A stretch of DNA of 64,000 nt from CAZQFV01 sp964592645 (GCA_964592645.1 CAZQFV010000008.1:1-64000), one strand, 5' to 3'. Counted from the stretch's first letter, positions 32,653 through 41,706 are shown. Numbers and translations are program-made. The notes: generated by a model not told the origin, from the sequence alone.

Positions 32653-33576
32653 ATGGATGCGATCAGGATCGAGGGTTTGTACAAGCGCTTTGGCGCCGTC
32701 CGGGCGTTGGATGGGCTCGACCTGGCGGTGGCCCCCGGCACACTCTACGGTTTCCTGGGCCCCAACGGCGCAGGAAAGACCACCACGCTGCGCATCCTCA
32801 CCGGGCTGGCGCGGCCCACGGCCGGCCGGGCCTGGGTGGACGGCGTGGAGGTGGGCCGGGGCGACACCCGCCGGCGGATCGGCTACCTGCCGGACGTGCC
32901 GGCCTTCTACGGCTGGATGACCGCCCGGGAGTACCTGGTGGACCTGGTGGCGCCGATCTTCCAGATCGGGCCGGCCGAGGCCCGCCGGCGGGCCGACGAG
33001 CTGCTGGCGCTGGCCGGCCTGGCGGCCGACGCCCGGCGGCGCATCGGCGGCTACTCCCGGGGCATGCGCCAGCGGCTGGGCATGGCCCAGGCGCTGATGT
33101 CGCGCCCGCCGGTGCTGCTGTTGGACGAGCCGGTGAGCGCGCTGGACCCGGCCGGCCGGCACGAGGTACTGGAGTTCATCGAGGGGCTGCGCGGCCAGGT
33201 CACCATCCTGATGTCCTCGCACATCCTGGCCGACGTGGAGCGTATCTGCGACACGGTGGGCATCATCCACAGAGGGCGCATGGTGGTGCAGTCCGGCCGC
33301 GACGAGCTGTTGGCCCGGTACGCGCAGCCCGTGGTGGAGGTGGAGTTCGACGCCACCCCCACGCAGGTGCGCGCCTGGGCCGATACGCTGTCCGGGCATC
33401 CGCTGATCGGCGGCACGACGGTGGCCGGCCGGGTGGCCCGGCTGGCGGTGAACGACACCGCCCAGGCAAAGTCCGAGCTGCTGGGGCTGGTGATGGCGGC
33501 CGGCATGGCCGTGCAGCGCTACGAGTGGTCGCGCCCGTCGCTGGAGGATGTCTTCCTGCGCCTGGTGGAAGCGTAG
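32653..33576 (+). CDS. ABC transporter ATP-binding protein (ABC-2 type)
   Basis: The start is ATG 32653; the protein has 307 residues. Walker A is GPNGAGKTT (near 40), the signature is YSRGMRQRLGMAQAL, and Walker B LLLDEPVSALDP is followed by the H-loop MSSHILADVER. The C-terminal extension (about 220-307) is typical of ABC-2 exporters of the CcmA/NatA kind. A dispersed purine-rich repeat lies directly upstream, and the ribosome site is poor. The permease follows at 10 nt. Substrate unknown. Confidence 0.9.
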   Translation: MDAIRIEGLYKRFGAVRALDGLDLAVAPGTLYGFLGPNGAGKTTTLRILTGLARPTAGRAWVDGVEVGRGDTRRRIGYLPDVPAFYGWMTAREYLVDLVAPIFQIGPAEARRRADELLALAGLAADARRRIGGYSRGMRQRLGMAQALMSRPPVLLLDEPVSALDPAGRHEVLEFIEGLRGQVTILMSSHILADVERICDTVGIIHRGRMVVQSGRDELLARYAQPVVEVEFDATPTQVRAWADTLSGHPLIGGTTVAGRVARLAVNDTAQAKSELLGLVMAAGMAVQRYEWSRPSLEDVFLRLVEA

Positions 33577-33585
33577 GGGGTGTCA

Positions 33586-34359
33586 ATGGCCGGCCTGATG
33601 ACCTTGCTGAGGAAGGAACTCCTGGAGCAGTGGCGCACCCGCCGCTTCCTGGTGATCGCCGCCGTGCTGGTGGTCTTTGGCCTGACCAGCCCCCTCATGG
33701 CCCGCTACCTGCCCGAGATCATCCGTGGCCTGGGGGGGCAGCAGATGATGGAGGAGCTGGCCCAGATGATCCCTCCGCCCACCGTCGCCGACGCCGTGGG
33801 CCAGTACGTCAAGAACTGCTTCCAGTTCGGGGTGATCCTGGCCCTGCTCGTGCCGATGGGCGCGGTGGTGGGGGAAAAGGACCGCGGCACCGCGCCGCTG
33901 CTGCTGAGCAAGCCGGTCTCGCGGGCCGCTTTCCTGCTGGCCAAGTTCGTCGCCGTGGCCGCCGTTTTCCTGGTCGGCATCCTCCTGGCCGCACTGGGGG
34001 CCTACTGCTACACCGGCGTCCTCTTCCAATGGCTCGACGCGGGGAGATTCCTCCTGTTCAACCTGCTCTTTTGGCTCAACCTCTTGGTCTATGTGGCGCT
34101 GACCCTGCTGGGCAGCACCCTGGCCCGGTCCACAGTCGCGGCGGGGGGCATTACCTTTGCCGCCTACATGGTCCTGTGGCTCCTGGGGGCGATCCCGCAG
34201 TTGGGCAAGCACCTGCCGGATGCCCTGGCCGGCTGGGGGACGAAGCTGGCCCTGGGGGTGCCCGCGGAGGCGGCCTGGGGGAGCATGGCCGTCAGCCTGG
34301 CGTTGATCGGCGCGGCCCTGGTGGGGGCGGTCCTGGTCCTGCGGCGGCAGGAGATCTAG
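33586..34359 (+). CDS. ABC-2 type permease
   Basis: This protein of 257 residues (ATG 33586; GTG 33580 possible) starts LMTLLRKELLEQWRTRRFLV, the usual N-terminal amphipathic region of ABC-2 permeases, and has about six hydrophobic helices (VILALLVPMGAVVGEKDRGT carries the conserved coupling-helix type sequence). It pairs with the ATPase upstream. Confidence 0.88.
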   Translation: MAGLMTLLRKELLEQWRTRRFLVIAAVLVVFGLTSPLMARYLPEIIRGLGGQQMMEELAQMIPPPTVADAVGQYVKNCFQFGVILALLVPMGAVVGEKDRGTAPLLLSKPVSRAAFLLAKFVAVAAVFLVGILLAALGAYCYTGVLFQWLDAGRFLLFNLLFWLNLLVYVALTLLGSTLARSTVAAGGITFAAYMVLWLLGAIPQLGKHLPDALAGWGTKLALGVPAEAAWGSMAVSLALIGAALVGAVLVLRRQEI

Positions 34360-34418
34360 GGTGGAGGGAGCCATCCGTACCCGGCCGGCGGGGGCGGGAA
34401 GCGGCGGTGGGCCAACCC

Positions 34419-35795
34419 TCACAAGTACGGCCGGATTCGCCTGGCGGCCTTCTTGGCGGCCTCTCCCAGGAACGCGATATCGGCCTCGGTGTGCTCCGTG
34501 GAAAGCGTCCCTCCGCCGTGCACGATGTGGACATCCTCCAACAGCAGGGCCAGGCGCAGGAGGTGCTCGCTGAGGAAGGCGTCGCACGCCTCGTGCAGAT
34601 CGTCGGGGCTCTGCAGAGGCCGGCCCTCTTTGTAGGGGAAGCGCACGGCCGCTATCGAGCTGCCGCGCAGGGCCTCGCCAGGGTAGCCGGTGCACTGGGC
34701 ATAGACGCCCTCCGCGGCGAACGCCTCTTCCAGCGTGCGGCGGGCGGCCTCCCCGAGCGCGGCCAGGCGCGGATAGATCTCGGCTTCGTGCTCCAGCAGG
34801 TAGGCCATCATCGTCTTGGCGGCCAGCATCGCCAGGGGCAGGGCGGAGTAGGTGCCCCCGGAGAACTTGACGCGGGTCCTGTCGATGCGGGTCAGGTCGA
34901 GGATCTCGGCCCGGCCGGCCACCGCGGCGACGGGCATCCCGCCCCCCATGGCCTTGCCGAAAGTGGCCAGGTCGGGGCGCACGCCGTAGAGCGCCCCGGC
35001 GTCGCCGGCGCGGAAGCGGAAGCCGGAGATGATCTCGTCCAGGATGAGCACGGCGCCGTGGTGGGCCGTCAGGCGGCGGGCTTCGCGTAGGTACTCGGGC
35101 GTGGCGGCGATAAAGCCGCCGGAGCCGATGAACGGCTCCAGGATGAAACAGGCGATGCGGTCGCCGTGGCGCCGAAAGGTGTCGTTCAGGGCCTGGGGGT
35201 CGTTGAAGCGGGTGACCAGGATCTCGTCCACCAGGCTGCGCGGCAGCCCCTCGCTGTCGGGCTGCTGATAGCCGTCGTGGTAGATCACCCCCTTGAGCCC
35301 CCAGGGCTGGGCGCCGTGCCAGCCTCCGCCCACCTTGAGCACCAGGCCGCGCCCGGTGTAGGCGCGGGCCAGCAGCATGGCGTACATCGTCGCCAGGGAG
35401 CCGCTGGTGGTGAAGCGCACCCGCTCGGCGCCGGTGCAGCGGCAGAGCAACTCCGCGGCCTCGATCTGCACCGCGTCGGTCAGGCCGGTGATCAGGCCGT
35501 AGCCGTCGGCCAGGGCGGCGGAGAGGACCCCGGTGAGGACCGACGGGTTGTGCCCCAGGACGTTGGCAAAGTGGCCCTGCCAAAAGTCGAGGATCTCGTG
35601 GCCGTCCTCGTCGCGCATCCAGGCCCCGCGGGCGGCGACGACGCGCGGCGGGAAGGGCCAGGCCAGGCGCAGGGAGTGGTGGCCGCCGTCGATGGTCACC
35701 CGGCGGGCCCGGTCCTGCAGCTCCGCCGACCGCGGCGCGCGCCGGGTGTATTCGGCTTCCATCTCCGCCAGCAGGCGGGTGTAGTCACGAACCAT
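34419..35795 (-). CDS. Class III aminotransferase, glutamate-1-semialdehyde aminomutase-like
   Basis: This protein of 458 residues is PLP-dependent fold type I: RFTTSGSLATMYAMLLARAY (cofactor phosphate region), LILDEIISGFRF (Asp binding the pyridine N) and LATFGKAMGGGMPVAAVAGR with the Schiff-base Lys. The EII/ISGFR and GKAMGGG patterns are closest to HemL-like aminomutases, but no other tetrapyrrole gene adjoins it and a role in amino-sugar or secondary metabolism is equally possible. ATG 35795 is chosen because the additional 12 upstream codons lie in a dispersed repeat. It is followed upstream on the same strand by an MFS gene. Confidence 0.82.
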   Translation of the reverse strand: MVRDYTRLLAEMEAEYTRRAPRSAELQDRARRVTIDGGHHSLRLAWPFPPRVVAARGAWMRDEDGHEILDFWQGHFANVLGHNPSVLTGVLSAALADGYGLITGLTDAVQIEAAELLCRCTGAERVRFTTSGSLATMYAMLLARAYTGRGLVLKVGGGWHGAQPWGLKGVIYHDGYQQPDSEGLPRSLVDEILVTRFNDPQALNDTFRRHGDRIACFILEPFIGSGGFIAATPEYLREARRLTAHHGAVLILDEIISGFRFRAGDAGALYGVRPDLATFGKAMGGGMPVAAVAGRAEILDLTRIDRTRVKFSGGTYSALPLAMLAAKTMMAYLLEHEAEIYPRLAALGEAARRTLEEAFAAEGVYAQCTGYPGEALRGSSIAAVRFPYKEGRPLQSPDDLHEACDAFLSEHLLRLALLLEDVHIVHGGGTLSTEHTEADIAFLGEAAKKAARRIRPYL

Positions 35796-35805
35796 GGATT
35801 CAGGT

Positions 35806-35844
35806 CCTCGCTCTCCGCTCTCCGCTTCCATCTCTCAGCTCTTT
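35806..35844 (-). repeat. Dispersed purine-rich repeat, copy 3 (minus orientation)
   Basis: On the minus strand: AAAGAGCTGAGAGATGGAAG then CGGAGAGCGGAGAGCGAGG. It fills the gap between the MFS and aminotransferase genes and supplies the stop codon of the MFS gene. Confidence 0.6.
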
Positions 35845-37145
35845 GCCTCCCCCTTGACCACGAACAGCATACAGCCGATGGCCAACACGAAAAAGGCCGG
35901 GGCCACGGCAAAGATCAGGTTATAGTTGTACCCGGCCGATTCGACGATCCAGCCGTTGAGGATGGGGCCGGCGATGGCCGCCAGCGTGCCGGCGATGTAA
36001 TAGACGCCGGTGTAGGTGCCGAGGACCGTTTCGGAGGGCGAGATGTCGACCACCATGGGCAGGGAGTTGATGTTGATCAGCGCCCAGGCGATGCCGCCGA
36101 GGGCCAGGGCGGCGATGACCACCGGGAGCCTGGGCAGGAAATAGGCGACGATCAGGAGGGCGGCAAAGATCACCAGGCCGGCCAGGATGGTGCGCCGCCG
36201 GCCGAAGCGCGTGGCGATAAAGCCGCTGGGGATGGCAAAGAGGATAAAGGTGATGTTGGCCACGCCCATCACCAGGGCGGCGGTGCTCTCCTTGATGTGC
36301 AGGACGTTGACGCCGTAGGAGCTGAAAAAGGTCTCGATGGAGTTGTAGCCGACGAACCAGAAGAAGATGGCCAGGATCAGCAGCGTCAGGCTGCGGACAT
36401 TCTCCCGCGGCAGGCCGCGCAGGCCGGCAAAGAGCTCCCCGAGTCCCCGGCGTTTCTCCGCGGGCAGGGCCGACTCGACCAGCTCGCGCGGCTCCTTGAT
36501 CGAGAAGAACATGATCAGGATGGCGGTGACCAGGAGCAGGCCGCCGACCCAGAAGGGCAGCGGGTGGTAGATGCCGTAGAGCAGCCCCCCGGCGGCATAG
36601 GCCAGCACGCCGCCCAGCCCGCCCATCAGGTTGATGACCCCGTTGGCCTTGCTGCGCAGCGGGCTGGGGGTGATGTCGGGCATCAGGGCGACGACCGGGG
36701 TGCGGAAGACGGCCATGGCGGTGAGCATCACGCCGGCGGCGGCGATGAAGAGGGCAAAGAGGCCGCCGAGCTGCCCGAGGTTGCCGCTCTTCTCGGCCGG
36801 GATGAGCAGGGGAAAGACGGGGATGAGGCAAAAGGACAGGACGGCGAACGGCATGGCCCCCAGGATAAAGGGCATACGCCGGCCGATCTTGGTGTAGGTG
36901 CGGTCGCTCCACATGCCCACCAGCGGCTGCAGGAAAAAGGCCACGATGTTGTCCAGCGTCATGATGAACCCGGTGACGGCCGGCCCCAGTCCAAAGCCCA
37001 GCGTCAGCGCGGCCTTGGCCTGGTCAAAGTCGGGGTTGCCGGCCTGCAGGTAGATGGGCACATAGGTGTTGTACAGCGTCCACATGACGCTGACGCCCAG
37101 GAATCCGAAGCCGAGGAGAAAGGTCTTTTTCCAGTCGAGCCGCAT
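35835..37145 (-). CDS. MFS transporter, sugar/cation (SLC45/GPH)-like
   Basis: The start is ATG 37145 with AAAGGAGG 6 nt ahead; the protein has 436 residues and about 12 helices. LVGMWSDRTYTKIGRRMPFI is the conserved loop 2-3 motif (GxxSDRxxxxxGRRxP) of the SLC45/GPH-like MFS branch, and RFGRRRTILAG is the corresponding loop 8-9. The divergent GH31 gene suggests that an oligosaccharide or glycoside is taken up and hydrolysed. Confidence 0.85.
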   Translation of the reverse strand: MRLDWKKTFLLGFGFLGVSVMWTLYNTYVPIYLQAGNPDFDQAKAALTLGFGLGPAVTGFIMTLDNIVAFFLQPLVGMWSDRTYTKIGRRMPFILGAMPFAVLSFCLIPVFPLLIPAEKSGNLGQLGGLFALFIAAAGVMLTAMAVFRTPVVALMPDITPSPLRSKANGVINLMGGLGGVLAYAAGGLLYGIYHPLPFWVGGLLLVTAILIMFFSIKEPRELVESALPAEKRRGLGELFAGLRGLPRENVRSLTLLILAIFFWFVGYNSIETFFSSYGVNVLHIKESTAALVMGVANITFILFAIPSGFIATRFGRRRTILAGLVIFAALLIVAYFLPRLPVVIAALALGGIAWALININSLPMVVDISPSETVLGTYTGVYYIAGTLAAIAGPILNGWIVESAGYNYNLIFAVAPAFFVLAIGCMLFVVKGEAKS

Positions 37146-37174
37146 GGCATTCCTCCTTTGTGTGGGTTGGGGGG

Positions 37175-37203
37175 ATGATAGCACAGGTTGGGGAAAAGGG
37201 CAA
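37175..37203 (-). promoter_or_regulatory. Minus-strand promoter of the MFS gene
   Basis: On the minus strand TTGCCC (37203-37198), 17-nt spacer ending TGTGC, TATCAT (37180-37175). It lies back to back with the GH31 promoter. Confidence 0.7.
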
Positions 37204-37205
37204 GA

Positions 37206-37234
37206 TTGACATCCTCCACCTCTGGCGGTATACT
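37206..37234 (+). promoter_or_regulatory. Promoter of the GH31 gene
   Basis: TTGACA (37206-37211), 17-nt spacer, TATACT (37229-37234). It is the closest to consensus in the window. Confidence 0.85.
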
Positions 37235-37276
37235 ACGCGCTAGGACGGCGCACTTTTCCCAAGGGAGAGCGATCCC

Positions 37277-39652
37277 ATGGCGCAAGAGACCTTTCTGACC
37301 GGCTCCACGCGCATCCGGGTGCAGCACCTGGCGGCCAACGCCGTGCGCATCACCCATGCCCCCCTCGGAGAGGGCGACTTTCCGCCCGACCGGCCCTGGC
37401 TGCGGGAGGTGCTCCTGCCCGGTGAGCCGATCGACCCCCAGGCCATCCGGCTCGTGGTGGATGCGCCGGAGGGCCTGGTGCGCATCCGCGACGCGGCCGG
37501 CGCCGAAGTGCTGGCCGAGGCGTTGCCGCCGACCCTGGGCAGGACGCGGCGCCTGGTGCGGGCGCAGTTGGACATCCCGGCGACGGAGCTGCGCCTGGAG
37601 TTGGACCGCCTCCGCGAGGGGATTTCCCTCTCCTTCGCCATCGCCCCGGGGGAGGGCTTCTACGGCTTCGGCGAGCGCTTCGACGCCTTTCGCCGCGAGC
37701 GCGGCACGCTGCGCCTGCGCGCCGTCGACGCTATCCCCCAGCGCCAGCCGCGCGACAGCTACTCGGCCATCCCCCTGTTCCTCAGCAGCCGCGGGTATGC
37801 CCTGTTGTTGCTCAACGGCCACGAGAGCGCCTGGCGCATCGACCCCGAGCGCGGCGTGCTGCGGATCGACGCCCTGGGGCCGGGGGCCGACTACCTGGTG
37901 ATCGCCGGGTCCTTCCGGGAGATCCTCTCCACCTACACCCACCTGACCGGCCGGCCGCCGCTGCCGCCGCGCTGGGCCCTGGGGCTGATGGTCACCGGCT
38001 ATCCCCAGGAGCACCAGGGGGTTGTCCTGGAGCGCGTGCACCAGCACCGCCTCTCGAGCATCCCCCTGGACGCGGTTATCCTGGACTATCACTGGGAGGA
38101 GCGCTTCCACAACCTGCGGTGGCGGAGCGCGCTCTTTCCGCGCCCCGACGAGTTCATCGCCGAGCTCAAGGCGTTGGGCGTGCGCGCCGGCCTGATCCTG
38201 ACCCCCTTCCTGAACCGGCGCAATCGCCTGCTGCAGCGGCTGCTGCTGCAACTGCTGGCGCGCAACCGGCCTCCTGGAACCTGGCTGTCCGACGAGCGGG
38301 ACCTGCCGGGCTATGCCGAGGCCCAGGAGCGGGGCTACCTGGCGCACCCGCGCGCTCGCTGGTGGTTCGGCCTGGGGGGGATGGTGGATTTCTCCAACCC
38401 GGCGGCGGCGGCCTGGTGGAACGGCCGGCTGCGGCCGCTCTACGAGCAGGGCGTGGCCTTTTTCAAGAACGACGACGGCGAGTACCTGCCCCCGAAAGGG
38501 CGCAGCGCCCTGGGCCTGGAGGGGCGCGAGTACCACAACCTCTACGGCTTTTTCTACGGGCGGGCGCTCTACGAGGGGATGGCGCAGCTGGATGACCGCC
38601 GGCCCTGGATCTATTCCCGCTCTGCCTGGGCGGGCTCGCAGCGCTACCCGGCGATGTTCTTGGGCGACCAGGCGCCGTCTTACGCCCACATGCGGGCCAC
38701 GCTGCGGGCCGGCCTCAACCTGGGGCTGTCCGGCTTCGCCTACTGGACGGCGGACTGCTTTGGATTGAGCGGCAAGACCACGCCCGAGACGCACATGCGC
38801 TACGCCCAGTGGGCCCTCCTCTGCCCGGTGGCGCGCTACTTCTGGCGGCCGCCCGAGGTGGACGGTACGCGCTTTCCCTGGTCGCACGGCCCCGACGTAG
38901 AGGCCAACTTCCGTGCCTATGCCCAGCTGCGCTACCGCCTGTTGCCGTACTACTATGCCCTGGCGGACGAGTCCTACCGCACGGGCCTGCCGATCGTCCG
39001 CCCGATGCTGCTCGAGTTCCCGCAGGACGAGCGCTTCGCCGCGGCCGACGACCAGTTCATGCTCGGCGACCGCCTGCTGGTGGCCCCGGTGATGGAGGCC
39101 GGGGCGACAAAGCGGCGCATCGTCCTGCCGGAGGGCGTTTGGCACGATTTCTGGTCCGGGGAGGTATACGAGGGCGGCGGCGAGATCGAGTACCCCGCTC
39201 CCTTGAACCGGCTGCCGCTGCTGGTGCGCGGCGGGACGATCCTGGTGCTGGGGCCGGAGCGGGCCAGCATCCCCGACGATCACGCCTTCGACCACCTCTT
39301 TTTGCACCTCTGGCCGCCCTATCCGGCGGAGGGCTGGCTCTACGACGACGACGGCCGCACCCGCGCCTATCGGCGCGGCGAGTGTTCCCGGACGCGCTTC
39401 AGCGCGCTGGAGGAGGAGGGGCGGGTGGTGGTGCGGGTGGCGCCGGCCGCGGGCGATTTCCCGGAGCAAGTGCCCAGCCGGCAGGTGGAGATTGTCCTGC
39501 ACCGGGCCCCGGCGCCGTCGGAGGTGCGGGTGAACGGCCGGCCGGCCCAGGGATGGGAACATAAAACAACAGAAAGGACGACGCGCGTCGCGGTGCGCTG
39601 CCCTGTGGACGAGGAGACGGAAGTCGAATTTCGATTTCAGATTGCAGATTGA
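37277..39652 (+). CDS. Glycoside hydrolase family 31 (alpha-glucosidase/xylosidase-like)
   Basis: This protein of 791 residues has an N-terminal beta domain with the FYGFGERFDAFRRE motif of GH31, the catalytic barrel with AVILDYHWEERFHNLRW, the nucleophile region FFKNDDGEYL (the KxDxGE pattern, here KNDDGE), IYSRSAWAGSQRYPAMFLGD with the acid/base Asp, and a C-terminal beta domain (MLGDRLLVAPVMEAGATKRR). No signal peptide, so it is cytoplasmic. Substrate preference (alpha-glucoside, alpha-xyloside or alpha-galactoside) cannot be read. The last codons FRFQIAD come from a TTTCAGATTGCAGATTG-type dispersed repeat. Confidence 0.92.
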   Translation: MAQETFLTGSTRIRVQHLAANAVRITHAPLGEGDFPPDRPWLREVLLPGEPIDPQAIRLVVDAPEGLVRIRDAAGAEVLAEALPPTLGRTRRLVRAQLDIPATELRLELDRLREGISLSFAIAPGEGFYGFGERFDAFRRERGTLRLRAVDAIPQRQPRDSYSAIPLFLSSRGYALLLLNGHESAWRIDPERGVLRIDALGPGADYLVIAGSFREILSTYTHLTGRPPLPPRWALGLMVTGYPQEHQGVVLERVHQHRLSSIPLDAVILDYHWEERFHNLRWRSALFPRPDEFIAELKALGVRAGLILTPFLNRRNRLLQRLLLQLLARNRPPGTWLSDERDLPGYAEAQERGYLAHPRARWWFGLGGMVDFSNPAAAAWWNGRLRPLYEQGVAFFKNDDGEYLPPKGRSALGLEGREYHNLYGFFYGRALYEGMAQLDDRRPWIYSRSAWAGSQRYPAMFLGDQAPSYAHMRATLRAGLNLGLSGFAYWTADCFGLSGKTTPETHMRYAQWALLCPVARYFWRPPEVDGTRFPWSHGPDVEANFRAYAQLRYRLLPYYYALADESYRTGLPIVRPMLLEFPQDERFAAADDQFMLGDRLLVAPVMEAGATKRRIVLPEGVWHDFWSGEVYEGGGEIEYPAPLNRLPLLVRGGTILVLGPERASIPDDHAFDHLFLHLWPPYPAEGWLYDDDGRTRAYRRGECSRTRFSALEEEGRVVVRVAPAAGDFPEQVPSRQVEIVLHRAPAPSEVRVNGRPAQGWEHKTTERTTRVAVRCPVDEETEVEFRFQIAD

Positions 39653-39666
39653 GGATGGAGCGTTCT

Positions 39667-40329
39667 ATGTGTGGTGATCGCTGGGTGGAGGAACTTGCCA
39701 GCCCGGTGCCGCGGAACTACCGCGACGCCTATGAGCGGGCCTGCGCGCTGATGAAAGGCCGCGACCCGCGGATCGACGCCGAGACGGCCGGCGTGGAGTA
39801 TGTCGACCTGGGCGAGGGGCGGGGGCGCTTCATGATCCCGCTGCTGAACAAGCAGTTCGAGATCGACTGGCCCGGCCTGCAGGTGCGGGAGGTCGGCTGC
39901 GATCGCGAGCCCTCCTACGTGGTCCAACTGCTGCTGCTGCACTACCTGGCGGTTTCCGACGGCATCGCCCGGCGCGGGCAGTGGGTCTCTTTCCGCGACA
40001 TCCCCGAAGGGCGGGTCTACTATCCGGCCTTTCGCGGCGGCAGCGAGAAGCGGCTGCTGGAGCGGTTCGGGCAGGATGTGGCCGCGTTCCATACGGCGGC
40101 GGCGGCGCTGGGCGGCCGGCCGCTCGACCTGGCCGACCATGCCTACGCCTTCGACCTTTTTCCACGCCTGCCTATGGCGGTGCTCCTCTGGGAGGGCGAC
40201 GACGAGTTTCCGCCGGAGCTGCACATCCTGATGGACGCGACGGCCGGCAATTACCTGCCCACCGAGGACCTGGCGGTGATCGCCCGCTACCTGGCGGCCT
40301 GCCTTTTGCGGGCGGCGCCGGCGGTTTGA
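39667..40329 (+). CDS. DUF3786 domain protein
   Basis: The start is ATG 39667 (GGATGGAG 6-7 nt ahead); TTG 39649 and ATG 39655 are also in frame. The protein has 220 residues. The core RGQWVSFRDIPEGRVYYPAF, VLLWEGDDEFPPELHILMDA and NYLPTEDLAVIARYL is the DUF3786 pattern, a family often found near anaerobic C1 and corrinoid enzymes. Function unknown. It stands between the GH31 gene and tRNA-Lys. Confidence 0.75.
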   Translation: MCGDRWVEELASPVPRNYRDAYERACALMKGRDPRIDAETAGVEYVDLGEGRGRFMIPLLNKQFEIDWPGLQVREVGCDREPSYVVQLLLLHYLAVSDGIARRGQWVSFRDIPEGRVYYPAFRGGSEKRLLERFGQDVAAFHTAAAALGGRPLDLADHAYAFDLFPRLPMAVLLWEGDDEFPPELHILMDATAGNYLPTEDLAVIARYLAACLLRAAPAV

Positions 40330-40355
40330 CCGACTGCTGACGGCAGCGGGAGTAG

Positions 40356-40375
40356 GGGCACGGCATGCCGTGCCC
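40356..40375. repeat. Perfect 20-bp palindrome
   Basis: GGGCACGGCATGCCGTGCCC, in a GTAGGGGCACGG context. It resembles widespread palindromic intergenic repeats; no T-run follows. Confidence 0.85.
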
Positions 40376-40419
40376 ATGCTGTCAGGAACATCCGTGGCCC
40401 TAATGAGCAGATTTCAGAT

Positions 40420-40448
40420 TTGACTTTTGCCTCTATACGCTTTACAAT
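40420..40448 (+). promoter_or_regulatory. Promoter of tRNA-Lys
   Basis: TTGACT (40420-40425), 17-nt spacer, TACAAT (40443-40448), ending 8 nt before the tRNA 5' end, which fits a start almost at the mature end. Confidence 0.8.
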
Positions 40449-40455
40449 AGTGCTT

Positions 40456-40528
40456 GGGCCGTTAGCTCAGGTGGCAGAGCATCTGACTTTTAATCAGAGG
40501 GTCACAGGTTCGAGTCCTGTACGGCCTA
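40456..40528 (+). tRNA. tRNA-Lys (anticodon UUU)
   Basis: This is a 73-nt cloverleaf. The acceptor stem GGGCCGT (40456-40462) pairs with ACGGCCT (40521-40527), with one G-U pair at the end. The D arm is TAGCTCAGGTGGCAGAGC. The anticodon stem TCTGA/TCAGA has loop CTTTTAA, anticodon TTT at 40489-40491. The T arm contains GGTTCGAGTCC and the discriminator is A (40528). CCA is not encoded. Confidence 0.97.
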
Positions 40529-40531
40529 TCG

Positions 40532-40562
40532 GCGTGGGGCAAGTGCGCGGCTTGCCCCACGC
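40532..40562 (+). terminator. Strong hairpin immediately after tRNA-Lys
   Basis: GCGTGGGGCAAG (40532-40543), 7-nt loop, CTTGCCCCACGC (40551-40562): a perfect 12-bp stem 3 nt past the tRNA. No U-tract follows, so it may act in 3' processing or as a non-canonical terminator. Confidence 0.5.
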
Positions 40563-40612
40563 GGCTATACGGCGGGCGGATTCGACGCCGGCCTGGAATA
40601 AGGAGCATGGCA

Positions 40613-41281
40613 ATGGACGAGGCTCTAGCTACCATCCTCTCTGCCGTCGCCTTCTTCCTCACCCTGGGCGTGGCCATCTTGCTCTGGGTGGTGGCCTGGC
40701 GGGCCAGGCGGCTGCGCCTGTTGTGGGGACTGCTGGCTGCCGGCTGGACGGCCAACTTTGTCGGCAACCTGGCCTGGGGTCTCTATGAGGTGGCCGGGGA
40801 CAGTGTCTCCGCTTCCTTATCCTGGCTCGACGCCATCTATCTGTTCCGCTATCTGCTGGTGGGGCTGGCCTTTTGGCTCAGCCCCAAGCCTTGGCCATGG
40901 CGCCGCAACCTCGAAGTGGTGCTGGTGGCCGCGGTCCTGACCGTGACCCTAGGGTTGGCCTACTATCGCCCCCTGCTCGCCGTTGCCGAGGGGAGCTGGC
41001 TCGATGCGCTGGGGTTCCTGGTCTATCCGATTCTCGATGGCGCGATCGCCTATGGCGCGTGGCTGCGCCGGCAGCATATACCGGCCGAGTTGCGCGGCGT
41101 GCTTCTGTGTCTCCTGGTGGCCATGTTGCTGTACGGGGTGGCAAACTGGATCAACCTGAATGTCCACGCTCGCACTTTGGGGCTGGTCAAGGACCTGGCC
41201 AATCTGGGCTGGTTCCTGGCCGATGTAAGTACGGTGGTCGGCGCCGTCTGGTTTTGGCGCCGTGAGCGGACCCGGGCTTGA
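40613..41281 (+). CDS. Polytopic membrane protein of unknown function
   Basis: Start ATG 40613 is chosen because AAGGAG (about 40599-40604) is properly spaced; ATG 40607 is too close. The protein has 222 residues and about seven hydrophobic helices (LATILSAVAFFLTLGVAILL; LLWGLLAAGWTANFVGNLAW; AVLTVTLGLAYYRPLLAVAE). It is reminiscent of stand-alone versions of membrane sensor domains, but no family is recognised. Confidence 0.6.
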   Translation: MDEALATILSAVAFFLTLGVAILLWVVAWRARRLRLLWGLLAAGWTANFVGNLAWGLYEVAGDSVSASLSWLDAIYLFRYLLVGLAFWLSPKPWPWRRNLEVVLVAAVLTVTLGLAYYRPLLAVAEGSWLDALGFLVYPILDGAIAYGAWLRRQHIPAELRGVLLCLLVAMLLYGVANWINLNVHARTLGLVKDLANLGWFLADVSTVVGAVWFWRRERTRA

Positions 41282-41315
41282 GCTTGGTCGGATGCAGTTT
41301 CCTCCTCTTTGGCCT

Positions 41316-41663
41316 TCAGCGCGCCTTGGATCGCGAGGGCCGTTCCGGTACCCTTTTTAGCCCGTCCAGGAGGTGGCAAAGCGCCAGCACCGGGCGCAAC
41401 AGCAGTATCCGTGGGCCGGCGTAGCGCATGACGGCGCGGACCTGCGCGCGCAGGTCCGACCGGTAGCAGTGGACCGGACAGCGCGCGCAGGTCGGCTTGT
41501 CCTGCTGGTACGGGCAGCGCTCCAGGCGCGCCTGGGCGTATTGCAGCAGCTCACTGCATTCGGCGCAGAGCGCACCGTTGGCCCGATGCTGCTGGCGGCA
41601 GTAGAGGCCGATCATTGTCCCGATTGTCTCGCGCTCGCGCGCCATGCGCCGGTGTTCACCCAT
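41316..41663 (-). CDS. YgbA-type nitrosative-stress protein (nitrous oxide-stimulated promoter family)
   Basis: This protein of 115 residues starts at ATG 41663, with GAGGTGG upstream. RERETIGTMIGLYCRQQHRA, LCAECSELLQYAQARLERCP and KPTCARCPVHCYRSDLRAQV, then VMRYAGPRILLLRPVLALCH, match the YgbA_NO family closely, including its Cys pairs. In enterobacteria ygbA is induced by nitric oxide through NsrR. It is the last gene of the heme-copper oxidase operon, supporting an NO-related role for that operon. Confidence 0.85.
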   Translation of the reverse strand: MGEHRRMARERETIGTMIGLYCRQQHRANGALCAECSELLQYAQARLERCPYQQDKPTCARCPVHCYRSDLRAQVRAVMRYAGPRILLLRPVLALCHLLDGLKRVPERPSRSKAR

Positions 41664-41706
41664 CTCGCCCCACCTCGGTCCATGCCGCAAGGGCGGCACG
41701 CTCCCG

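Noticed and set aside
35166..37178. Plus-strand open frame of 670 codons
   Set aside because: Antisense to the aminotransferase and MFS genes, composed of repetitive Asp/Gln/Gly; no domain.
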